From an uncultured Lysobacteraceae bacterium (GTDB lineage: Bacteria; Pseudomonadota; Gammaproteobacteria; Xanthomonadales; Xanthomonadaceae), in the NCBI GenBank assembly GCA_946480825.1, contig CAMLLG010000099.1:1-10892 (forward strand): a stretch of DNA of 10,892 bases. The letters are read 5' to 3'. The notes beneath the pieces were generated by a model, which searched no databases, was not told where the DNA came from, and worked only from the letters and a program-made list of their open reading frames with translations. This document shows, piece after piece, positions 1 to 6,150 of the stretch. Made by a program: the position numbers and the translations under genes. The first letter of the stretch is position 1. Each line of letters starts with the position of its first letter.

Positions 1-722
1 GGCGTGATCGGATACCAGGCGCAGACCGTGGCGCCGCCGTAGACGCAACCCAGCGCCGCCGCGGCGTTGCCTTCGACGAAGATGCGGTCGCCGACCGCAT
101 CGGCCTTGCGCACGCGCAGGCCGATGGGGCACGGCAGATGCGCCAACGCCCAGTCGCGGCCGAGGTGCAGGGCCTCGATGTTCGGCTTGAGCAGCTTTTC
201 CTTGCCCTTGTACTGCTCGGCGATCAGGGTTTCGATCGTCGGCACGTCGATGTCCAGCAGCGCGCTGAGCGCACCGACGTACATGATGTTCTTGAACAAC
301 TGGCGCTGGCGCGGATCGCTGTAGGTGGCGTTGCAGATCTCGGTCAGCGGCACGCCGAGCACCTGGATGTCGTCGCGGAACTTCGACTTCGGCAGCGGCT
401 TGCTGTTGTCGTAGAACAGATAGCCGCCCGGCCCGATCTCGGCGACGTCCGCGTCCCAGGTCTGCGGGTTCATCGCGACCATCATGTCGACGCCGCCGCG
501 ACGGCCGAGCCAGCCGGCTTCGCACACGCGCACCTCGTACCAGGTCGGCAGGCCCTGGATGTTCGAGGGAAAGATGTTGCGCGGGCTGACCGGCACGCCC
601 ATGCGCAGGATGGACTTGGCGAAGAGTTCGTTGGCCGAAGCCGAACCGGAGCCGTTGACGTTGGCGAACTTGACGACGAAATCGTTGATCGACTCCAGCC
701 GCGGATGCTGCAGGGCCGTCAT
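1..722 (-). CDS. korA: 2-oxoacid:acceptor (ferredoxin) oxidoreductase, fused gamma/alpha subunit, 5' part only
   Basis: This is the first 240 residues of a gene that continues past the left edge. The family oxidatively decarboxylates 2-oxo acids to acyl-CoA and passes electrons to ferredoxin or, with a flavoprotein partner, to NAD(P). Residues of about 10-190 resemble the gamma domain (NGSGSASANELFAKSILRMG near the N-terminus, then a CEAGWLGRRGGVDMMVAMNP stretch). The last visible residues, GNAAAALG...YPITP, match the start of the alpha (pyrimidine-binding) domain, so this is the fused gamma-alpha architecture of KorA. The ATG (722-720) overlaps the upstream gene's TGA as ATGA, so the two are probably translationally coupled. 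Substrate cannot be told from this part: 2-oxoglutarate is the usual assignment, but other 2-oxo acids are possible. The thiamine-diphosphate beta subunit should follow to the left. Confidence 0.82.
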   Translation of the reverse strand, partial: MTALQHPRLESINDFVVKFANVNGSGSASANELFAKSILRMGVPVSPRNIFPSNIQGLPTWYEVRVCEAGWLGRRGGVDMMVAMNPQTWDADVAEIGPGGYLFYDNSKPLPKSKFRDDIQVLGVPLTEICNATYSDPRQRQLFKNIMYVGALSALLDIDVPTIETLIAEQYKGKEKLLKPNIEALHLGRDWALAHLPCPIGLRVRKADAVGDRIFVEGNAAAALGCVYGGATVCAWYPIT

Positions 723-2542
723 GCGGCCTCCTTCTTGTCGGCGCCGCGACAGCGCGGCCCGGCCTGGGTTTCCTGCAGCAGGAATTTCTGCATGTCCCAC
801 GCGCCGGTCGGACAGCGTTCGGCGCAGAGTCCGCAGTGCAGGCACACGTCTTCATCCTTCACCATCACCCGCAGCGTCTTCAGCGGCGCGGAGACGTACA
901 GGCCCTGGTCGGTGTTGAGCGCGGGCGCGGTCAGGCGCGTGCGCAGCTCCGCTTCCTCGCCGTCGGCGGTGAAGGTGATGCAGTCGGTGGGGCAGATGTC
1001 GACGCAGGCGTCGCATTCGATGCATTTGTCCTTCGCGAACACCGTCTGCACGTCGCAATTGAGGCAGCGCTGGGTTTCCTTCCAGGCGGTGGCCGCATCG
1101 AAACCGAGTTCGACTTCGACGCTGATGCTGTCGAGCTTTTTCGCCGCTTCCGACCACGGCACCTTGTAGCGCTCGTCCGGCGAGACCGCGTTGTCGTAGC
1201 TCCACTCGTGGATGCCCATCTTCTGCGAGATCAACGACACCTCGGGGGCGGGGCGTTCGCGGGTGTCCTCGCCGTTGAGCAGCTTGTCGATGCTGACCGC
1301 GGCGGCGTGGCCGTGCGCCACCGCCCAGATGATGTTCTTCGGCCCGAACGCGGCATCGCCGCCGAACAGCACATGCGGCAAGGTCGACTGATGCGTGGTC
1401 TTGTCGACGACCGGCATCCCCCATTCGTCGAAGTCGAGACCGAGGTCGCGCTCGATCCACGGGAATGCGTTCTCCTGGCCGACCGCGATCAGCACCTCGT
1501 CGCAGGGGAAGAATTCGTCGGCTTCGCCGGTCGGCACCAGCCGGCGCCGGCCGCGGTCGTCGTATTCGGCGCGCACCTTCTCGAAGGTCATGCCGGTCAG
1601 GCGGCCGCTGGCGTGGACGAAGCTTTTCGGCACGCGGTAGTCGAGGATCGGGATGCCTTCGTGCATCGCGTCCTCCTTCTCCCAGGCGCTGGCCTTCATC
1701 TCGTCGAAGCCGGAACGCACGATCACCTTCACCTCTTCGCCGCCGAGCCGGCGCGCGGAGCGGCAGCAATCCATCGCGGTGTTGCCGCCGCCGAGGACGA
1801 GCACGCGCTTGCCGACTTTGGTCACGTGGCCGAAGTAGACGTTGGCCAGCCAGTCCAGGCCGACGTGGATCTGTCCGGCGGCCTCCTGTCGGCCGGGAAG
1901 GTCGAGATCGCGGCCGCGGGGCGCGCCGCTGCCGACGAACACCGCGTCGTAGCCCTGCGCGAGCAGGTCGCGCATCGATTCGATGCGGTGATTGCCGACG
2001 AACTCGACGCCGAGCGACAGGATGTAGCCGGTCTCTTCGTCGATCACCTCTTCCGGCAGGCGGAAGCGCGGGACCTGGGTGCGCATGAAACCGCCCGGCT
2101 TGGGATCGGCCTCGAACACGGTCACGTGATAGCCCAGCGGCGCCAGGTCGCGGGCCACGGTCATCGACGACGGCCCGGCGCCGACGCAGGCGACGCGTCG
2201 ACCGTTGCGCTGGGTGGCCGGCGCCGGCATCAGCGCGGAGACATCGCCCTTGAGATCGGCCGCGACGCGCTTCAGCCGACAGATCGCGACCGGTTCCGGC
2301 GCGTCGCCGTTGTTTTCTTCCACGCGCCCGCGCCGGCAGGCCGGCTCGCAGGGGCGGTCGCAGGTGCGGCCGAGAATTCCGGGAAAGACGTTGCTGCGCC
2401 AGTTCACCATGTAGGCGTCGGCGTAGCGGCCGGAGGCGATCAGACGGATGTATTCGGGAACCGGCGTGTGCGCGGGACAGGCCCACTGGCAGTCGACGAC
2501 CTTGTGGAAGGTGTCGGGATCGCGGATATCGGTCGGCTTCAC
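719..2542 (-). CDS. GltD-like FAD/NAD(P)H oxidoreductase with extra 2x[4Fe-4S] ferredoxin domain (KorC-like)
   Basis: A 607-residue flavoprotein, probably the electron-transfer partner of the adjacent KorA-like subunit. The N-terminal iron-sulfur domain has C18, C22, C61, C65 and C69, as in the small subunit of glutamate synthase. A FAD-binding Rossmann motif, GAGPSS, is at 121-126 with GG near 150. A NAD(P)H-binding motif, LGGGNTAMDCC, lies near 250, and GGDAAFGPKNIIWAVAHGHAAA is the second FAD motif. The C-terminus adds a two-cluster ferredoxin domain (C507/C510/C513/C517 and C567/C570/C573/C577), absent from ordinary GltD. The start is GTG at 2542, preceded by GAGG five bases upstream; the nearby ATG at 2553 is out of frame and stops after four codons. 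No glutamate synthase large subunit is adjacent. As I recall, three-subunit 2-oxoglutarate:NADP+ oxidoreductases (KorABC) of aromatic-degrading betaproteobacteria contain such a protein. The role is inferred from family and context. Confidence 0.85.
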   Translation of the reverse strand: MKPTDIRDPDTFHKVVDCQWACPAHTPVPEYIRLIASGRYADAYMVNWRSNVFPGILGRTCDRPCEPACRRGRVEENNGDAPEPVAICRLKRVAADLKGDVSALMPAPATQRNGRRVACVGAGPSSMTVARDLAPLGYHVTVFEADPKPGGFMRTQVPRFRLPEEVIDEETGYILSLGVEFVGNHRIESMRDLLAQGYDAVFVGSGAPRGRDLDLPGRQEAAGQIHVGLDWLANVYFGHVTKVGKRVLVLGGGNTAMDCCRSARRLGGEEVKVIVRSGFDEMKASAWEKEDAMHEGIPILDYRVPKSFVHASGRLTGMTFEKVRAEYDDRGRRRLVPTGEADEFFPCDEVLIAVGQENAFPWIERDLGLDFDEWGMPVVDKTTHQSTLPHVLFGGDAAFGPKNIIWAVAHGHAAAVSIDKLLNGEDTRERPAPEVSLISQKMGIHEWSYDNAVSPDERYKVPWSEAAKKLDSISVEVELGFDAATAWKETQRCLNCDVQTVFAKDKCIECDACVDICPTDCITFTADGEEAELRTRLTAPALNTDQGLYVSAPLKTLRVMVKDEDVCLHCGLCAERCPTGAWDMQKFLLQETQAGPRCRGADKKEAA

Positions 2543-2564
2543 TGCGACCTCATGGCTGGCATCC

Positions 2565-2581
2565 GACCGAAGGCGTCGGTC
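2565..2581. repeat. short perfect inverted repeat upstream of the GltD-like gene
   Basis: GACCGA (2565-2570) and TCGGTC (2576-2581) are perfect inverted copies around a 5-base loop. The repeat lies between the candidate leftward promoter and the GTG start, so it would form a small hairpin in the 5' untranslated RNA or could be a protein-binding half-site pair. It may be chance in DNA this GC-rich. Confidence 0.3.
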
Positions 2582-2596
2582 AACGCTTGCAGGTCG

Positions 2597-2626
2597 AGTC
2601 TAGCCCTGCGGTCGGCCCGCCGTCAC
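2597..2626 (-). promoter_or_regulatory. candidate sigma70-type promoter for the leftward oxidoreductase genes
   Basis: On the minus strand GTGACG (2626-2621, four matches to TTGACA) is separated by 18 bases from TAGACT (2602-2597, four matches to TATAAT). Transcription would begin near 2590, giving a leader of about 48 bases before the GTG start at 2542. Both boxes are imperfect and no other evidence supports it. Confidence 0.3.
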
Positions 2627-2871
2627 CCGTGCACACGACACCCACGCGGCGGCGCATTCGATGACGGCGGAAGCCGCGCCGACGAATCGCTTTTTCGCGC
2701 AGTCGACCGGCTGCATACGGTTTCAATTCGACGATTGCGGGGGCCGCGCGGTCGAATTCCGACCAAAGTCGAAGCCGGCCGTCGCGACGCTATCGCATTG
2801 ATCCCACGGGATTTCGCATGCCCACCCGGGTGCCTGCCGGCGCTTATTCCGATTCGTCAGCAGCCGGGGGC

Positions 2872-2901
2872 TTGACATCCGAAGAAAGGGCGTGGTTCTC
2901 T
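2872..2901 (+). promoter_or_regulatory. candidate promoter of the ilv leader and operon
   Basis: A perfect -35 consensus, TTGACA, lies at 2872-2877. At the expected distance there is only a weak -10 (TTCTCT at 2896-2901, 18-base spacer, preceded by TGG). If this is the promoter, transcription starts close to 2908, which is the A of the leader-peptide ATG, so the transcript would be leaderless or nearly so. The -35 match is strong; the -10 is the weak point. Confidence 0.45.
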
Positions 2902-2907
2902 GCAGTC

Positions 2908-3078
2908 ATGACGCAGCGCAACATCCATCGACCACTTCACGACCTCGCCCGCCGCACGGCGCGCGCGTCGGTCGCGGTGCGTACCGAAGGCATTGCCGCC
3001 AACGTCCTGAACGCCGCGATCGCGGCGCTCGTCCTTGTCGTCGTCGTCCTTATTACCACGCCTACAGGTGCGGGATAG
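2908..3078 (+). CDS. ilvL: ilv operon leader peptide (attenuation control peptide)
   Basis: A 56-residue ORF ahead of ilvD whose residues 41-53 read LVLVVVVLITTPT (codons 3028-3066), followed by GAG and a TAG stop. The cluster of Leu, Val, Ile and Thr codons, followed by a terminator with an alternative pairing, is the hallmark of an ilv attenuation leader: ribosome speed through the run reports charged tRNA levels for the operon's products. The run contains CTT twice and ATT once. The first 120 codons of ilvD use only CTG or CTC for Leu and nearly always ATC for Ile, so the leader uses disfavoured codons at the sensing site. The ATG at 2908 is chosen because it is the nearest ATG after the TTGACA box. 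It has no Shine-Dalgarno sequence at normal spacing. The same frame is open from an ATG at 2818 (86 residues), which would need a promoter further upstream. The peptide itself probably has no function. Confidence 0.8.
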   Translation: MTQRNIHRPLHDLARRTARASVAVRTEGIAANVLNAAIAALVLVVVVLITTPTGAG

Positions 3079-3123
3079 GGTTGCGCGACACACGACCCGG
3101 GTTTCTACAAAACCCCCGCCCCT
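3066..3123 (+). promoter_or_regulatory. antiterminator pairing of the ilv attenuator
   Basis: The strand 3066-3082 can pair with the terminator's 5' side at 3111-3123. The pairs are AGG 3066-3068 with 3121-3123, GCGGG 3070-3074 with 3115-3119, then, after an ATAG bulge (3075-3078), GGTT 3079-3082 with 3111-3114. That is 12 pairs with one mismatch. The pairing is mutually exclusive with the terminator. A ribosome stalled at the Leu/Val/Ile codons (up to about 3054) leaves this strand free; one at the TAG stop (3076-3078) covers it. A second small competitor, GGGTTT 3099-3104 with AAACCC 3110-3115, is also possible. Hand-derived, without energies. Confidence 0.7.
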
Positions 3124-3149
3124 GAAGAAGGTGCGGGGGTTTTCGCTTT
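3109..3149 (+). terminator. intrinsic terminator (attenuator) upstream of ilvD
   Basis: AAAACCCCCGC (3109-3119) pairs perfectly over 11 bases with GCGGGGGTTTT (3133-3143). The stem continues after one mismatch with CCT/AGG and closes on a GAAGA loop. The 3' arm ends in TTTT followed by CGCTTT, giving a U-rich tail. It lies 31 bases after the leader stop and 81 bases before ilvD, the normal place for an attenuator that aborts transcription when branched-chain aminoacyl-tRNAs are plentiful. Confidence 0.88.
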
Positions 3150-3230
3150 CCGGGGTTCCGCTTTTTTCCACGGTCATTCCACCGATCACCCACAACGCTC
3201 TTCGACACACACCCGAGAGACCACAGACCG

Positions 3231-4964
3231 ATGCACAGCGACGCGATCAAATCCGGCCCCGCCCGCGCCCCCGCCCGCGCCATGCTGCGCGCGACCGGCC
3301 TGGACGATGCGGCCATCGCCAAACCGCTGGTGGCGGTGATCTCGACCTGGTCCGATGTCTCGCCCTGCAACATCACCCTGCGCGATCTGGCGCAGGACGT
3401 GCGTCGCGGCGTGATCGCGGCGGGCGGCACGCCGATCGAGTTCAACACGATCGCCGTGACCGACGGCATCGCGATGGGCAGCGACGGCATGCGCGCCTCG
3501 CTGGCCTCGCGCGAGACCATCGCCGATTCGATCGAACTGGCGGTGACCGGCCACTGCCTCGATGCGATGGTGCTGCTGGTCGGCTGCGACAAGACCATTC
3601 CGGCCGCGGCGATGGCCGCCGCGCGATTGGATCTGCCGACGGTCATCCTCTACGGCGGCACGATCATGCCCGGCCGCTGCAAGTCGAAGGACGGCAGCGA
3701 ACGCGCATTGACGGTGCAGGACGTGTTCGAAGCGGTGGGCGCGCATTCGGCCGGCCGCATCGACGATGCCGAACTGAGCGAGATCGAGCGCAAGGCCTGT
3801 CCCGGCGCCGGCGCCTGCGGCGGGCAGTTCACCGCGAACACGATGGCGATGGTGCTGACCTTCCTCGGCCTGTCGCCGCTGCGCGAGAACGACATTCCGG
3901 CGACGCATCCGGAAAAACCGCAGGCAGCCGAGCGTTGCGGTGCGCTGGTGATGCAACTGCTGAACGCGGGCGGCCCGACGCCGCGGCAACTGCTGAGCCT
4001 CGACGCGCTGCGCAACGCCGCGCGCGCGGTGTCGGCGACCGCCGGCTCCACCAACGCCGCGCTGCATCTGCTGGCGATCGCGCACGAAGCAGGCGTGCGC
4101 TTCGATCTGGAAGAATTCGAAGCGGCGAGCGCGAATACGCCGGTGATCGCCGACCTGAAACCGGGCGGCCGCTACACCGCGGCCGAAATGTTCGAACAAG
4201 GCGGCACCGCACTGGTGGCGCAGGCACTGCAACGGGCCGGTCTGATCGTCGATGTTCCGACGGTCGCCGGCCAAAGTTTTTTCGCGGAGGCGAACGCGGC
4301 GACCATCTCGCCCACGCAGGATGTGGTGCGTCCGGTCGAAAGTCCGATCAAGCCGCGCGGCGGCTATTCGATCCTCTACGGCGATCTGGCGCCGGAAGGC
4401 TGCATCGTGAAGCTGGCCGGCCACGGTCGCGAGAAGCACACCGGCCCGGCGCGCGTGTTCGACAGCGAGGAAGCCGCGTTCGCCGCGGTGCAGGCGCGGA
4501 AGATCGTGGCCGGCGATGTGGTGGTGATCCGCTTCGAAGGCCCCGCCGGCGGCCCGGGCATGCGCGAGATGCTGGCGGTGACCGCCGCGCTGGTCGGTCA
4601 GGGCCTGGGCAACGACGTGGCCCTGCTCACCGACGGCCGCTTCAGCGGCGCCACCCACGGTTTCATGGTCGGCCACGTGTCGCCGGAAGCCGCGCACGGC
4701 GGCCCGATCGCGAAACTGCGCGACGGCGATCTGGTGACCATCGACGCGACCACGCGCCGACTCGATGTCGCCGCCGATCTCTCGACCCGCAGCGCCGCAC
4801 GGATCGCACCGCGCGTGCGCCACGGCGTGCTCGCGAAGTACGCGCGCGACGTGCGCTCGGCCTCGCAGGGCGCGGTGACTTCGCCCGGGCTGCTGGACGA
4901 TACGCGGCGGATCGATGTTGCGCTCACATCCGATGCGAACAGCGAAAAAGCGGTGCCCGCCTGA
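3231..4964 (+). CDS. ilvD: dihydroxy-acid dehydratase
   Basis: A 577-residue enzyme that dehydrates 2,3-dihydroxy-isovalerate and 2,3-dihydroxy-3-methylvalerate to the 2-oxo precursors of valine and isoleucine. Cluster cysteines fit the [2Fe-2S] class: SPCN at C46, GCDKT at C119, and the CPGAGACGG motif (C190/C196) followed by FTANTM. E. coli IlvD has no cysteine at the first position (VPGH) and is longer (616 residues), so this is the oxygen-tolerant plant/mycobacterial-like class by motif. The C-terminal half carries [11 protein letters not shown] and [21 protein letters not shown], diagnostic for the family. The ATG follows a weak GAGAG (3215-3219) 11 bases upstream. It is the first structural gene after the attenuator; the 136-base gap to ilvC contains a palindromic repeat. 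Confidence 0.96.
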   Translation: MHSDAIKSGPARAPARAMLRATGLDDAAIAKPLVAVISTWSDVSPCNITLRDLAQDVRRGVIAAGGTPIEFNTIAVTDGIAMGSDGMRASLASRETIADSIELAVTGHCLDAMVLLVGCDKTIPAAAMAAARLDLPTVILYGGTIMPGRCKSKDGSERALTVQDVFEAVGAHSAGRIDDAELSEIERKACPGAGACGGQFTANTMAMVLTFLGLSPLRENDIPATHPEKPQAAERCGALVMQLLNAGGPTPRQLLSLDALRNAARAVSATAGSTNAALHLLAIAHEAGVRFDLEEFEAASANTPVIADLKPGGRYTAAEMFEQGGTALVAQALQRAGLIVDVPTVAGQSFFAEANAATISPTQDVVRPVESPIKPRGGYSILYGDLAPEGCIVKLAGHGREKHTGPARVFDSEEAAFAAVQARKIVAGDVVVIRFEGPAGGPGMREMLAVTAALVGQGLGNDVALLTDGRFSGATHGFMVGHVSPEAAHGGPIAKLRDGDLVTIDATTRRLDVAADLSTRSAARIAPRVRHGVLAKYARDVRSASQGAVTSPGLLDDTRRIDVALTSDANSEKAVPA

Positions 4965-4977
4965 AGAAACGAAACCG

Positions 4978-5064
4978 CTGTCATCCCGAGCGAAGCGGGG
5001 GAACTGTTTTTCCGAAGTGCAAAAACGATCCACGACAGGTCCCCCGCTCCCCTCGGGATGACAG
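4978..5064. repeat. palindromic intergenic repeat (dispersed CTGTCATCCCGAG-type element) between ilvD and ilvC
   Basis: The left arm (4978-5007) begins CTGTCATCCCGAG and the right arm (5035-5064) ends CTCGGGATGACAG. Over 30 bases the arms are inverted copies with three mismatches, the outer 13 pairs being perfect. The 27-base centre contains a further inverted pair, GTTTTT (5006-5011) and AAAAAC (5021-5026). Arms of this sequence, whose translations read like CHPERSGG and SPRDD, are familiar from dispersed intergenic repeats in many bacterial genomes, including Xanthomonadaceae; this is from memory. GAAACC occurs on both sides (4971-4976 and 5068-5073) and might be a trace of insertion. In the operon mRNA it would fold into a very stable hairpin 36 bases before the ilvC ATG. 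Confidence 0.85.
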
Positions 5065-5100
5065 AAAGAAACCTCCTCTCCAACACCACGGAATCCGATC

Positions 5101-6150
5101 ATGAACACCTCCACCAAGCCCCAGATCGCAGTCATCGGTTACGGCAGCCAGGGCCGCGCCCACGCGCTCAACCTGCGCGACTCCGGTTTCGACGTCGTCG
5201 TCGGCCTGCGCCCCGGCGGCCCGACCGAAGTGAAGGCGCTCGCCGACGGCTTCACCGTGAAAGCGCCGGCCGAGGCCGCCGCGCAGGCCGATCTGGTCGC
5301 GGTGCTCACGCCGGACATGGTGCAGAAGAAGCTCTACGCCGACGTGCTGGCGCCGAGCATGAAACCGGGCGCATGCCTGCTGTTCGCGCACGGCCTCAAC
5401 GTGCATTTCGGCATGATCTCGCCGCGTGCGGATCTCGACGTGGTGCTGGTCGCGCCGAAGGGCCCCGGCGCGCTGGTGCGCCGCGAATACGAGATCGGCC
5501 GCGGCGTGCCCTGCATCTACGCGATCCATCAGGACCGCAGCGGTCGCGCCGAAGACCTCGCCAAGCTCTACGCCGCCGGCCTCGGCGGCGCCCGCGCCAA
5601 CCTGATCAGGACCACGTTCAAGGAAGAGACCGAGACCGATCTGTTCGGCGAACAGGCGGTGCTGTGCGGCGGCGCCAGCGCGCTGGTGCAGGCCGGCTTC
5701 GAAACCCTGGTGGAAGCCGGCTACCAGCCGGAGATCGCCTACTACGAAGTCCTGCACGAACTGAAGCTGATCGTCGATCTGTTCTACGAAGGCGGCATCA
5801 CCCGCATGCTGGAATTCGTGTCCGAAACCGCGCAGTACGGCGATTTCGTCAGCGGGCCGCGGGTGATCAACGCCGAGACCAAGGCGCGGATGAAGGACAT
5901 CCTGAGCGAGATCCAGGACGGCACCTTCATCCAGCGCTGGGTGGCCGAATACGACGCCGGCCTGCCGAACTACAAGAAGTTCCAGCAGGCCGATCTCGAC
6001 CATCCGATCGAGCGGGTCGGCAAGGAACTGCGCGCCAAGATGCAGTGGCTGCAGCAGAACGGCGCCGCGCCGGCCGCGCCCGCGCAGACCGCGTCGAAGC
6101 CCGCCGCCGCCCCGTCGCAACCCGCCAATCCCATCGCCGAGACCGCCTGA
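5101..6150 (+). CDS. ilvC: ketol-acid reductoisomerase, class I
   Basis: A 349-residue enzyme catalysing alkyl migration and NAD(P)H-dependent reduction of acetolactate and acetohydroxybutyrate. The Rossmann motif [13 protein letters not shown] is at 13-25. The cofactor-specificity loop reads GLRPGGPT (35-42), with R37 kept but G and T where the usual class I loop has serines. Acidic metal-binding motifs follow ([16 protein letters not shown], then [12 protein letters not shown] and SETAQYG). Only eight residues precede the first beta strand, a shorter N-terminus than in many class I enzymes. From about residue 321 there is an Ala/Pro/Gln-rich tail beyond the folded domain. GGA eight bases upstream serves as a modest ribosome site. 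The TGA overlaps the next ATG (TGATG), so ilvG is probably translationally coupled. Confidence 0.96.
   Translation: MNTSTKPQIAVIGYGSQGRAHALNLRDSGFDVVVGLRPGGPTEVKALADGFTVKAPAEAAAQADLVAVLTPDMVQKKLYADVLAPSMKPGACLLFAHGLNVHFGMISPRADLDVVLVAPKGPGALVRREYEIGRGVPCIYAIHQDRSGRAEDLAKLYAAGLGGARANLIRTTFKEETETDLFGEQAVLCGGASALVQAGFETLVEAGYQPEIAYYEVLHELKLIVDLFYEGGITRMLEFVSETAQYGDFVSGPRVINAETKARMKDILSEIQDGTFIQRWVAEYDAGLPNYKKFQQADLDHPIERVGKELRAKMQWLQQNGAAPAAPAQTASKPAAAPSQPANPIAETA

Larger units (their letters stand above)
2543..2907. other. divergent intergenic control region
   Basis: About 365 bases separate the leftward oxidoreductase genes from the rightward leader ORF. No convincing coding sequence is seen; open frames across it are extensions of shadow frames. 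It contains the candidate leftward promoter, the GACCGA inverted repeat, a TTGACA box at 2872 and small palindromes: ATCCC-AC-GGGAT at 2801-2812 and CACCCGGGTG at 2823-2832. The stretch of about 2680-2820 is locally less GC-rich than its flanks, as is usual for a promoter region. Whether a regulator (for example Lrp-like) binds here cannot be told from sequence alone. Confidence 0.55.

Noticed and set aside
138..1169. Plus-strand open frame of 343 residues over the korA/GltD-like junction
   Set aside because: Composition is that of an antisense shadow, and it crosses two well-supported minus-strand genes.
2801..2832. Small palindromes ATCCC-AC-GGGAT and CACCCGGGTG as operators
   Set aside because: Short, with no match to an operator I can name, and expected by chance at this GC content; noted in the intergenic entry only.
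836..2875. Long plus-strand open frame (679 residues) opposite the GltD-like gene
   Set aside because: Its translation is a His/Arg/Ala/Gly/Asp-rich sequence without family motifs, typical of an antisense frame in GC-rich DNA; the minus-strand gene has clear cofactor and cysteine motifs over the same bases.
2818..3078. Longer 86-residue version of the leader ORF starting at 2818
   Set aside because: It would start 54 bases before the TTGACA box and so needs a promoter further upstream that I cannot see; the 2908 start fits the box better, though the longer form is not excluded.
3150..3167. Second terminator-like signal with a T-run (3162-3167) after the attenuator
   Set aside because: The only stem directly before the T-run is three base pairs (CGG/CCG), too weak to call; the T-run may at most assist the first terminator.
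5006..5026. GTTTTT/AAAAAC hairpin as an independent terminator between ilvD and ilvC
   Set aside because: The stem is A/T only, has no T-run after it, and sits inside the centre of the larger palindromic repeat.
3186..5135. Minus-strand open frame of 649 residues opposite ilvD
   Set aside because: Antisense shadow of ilvD; its N-terminal part ([11 protein letters not shown]) is merely the translated palindromic repeat, a common source of false ORFs.
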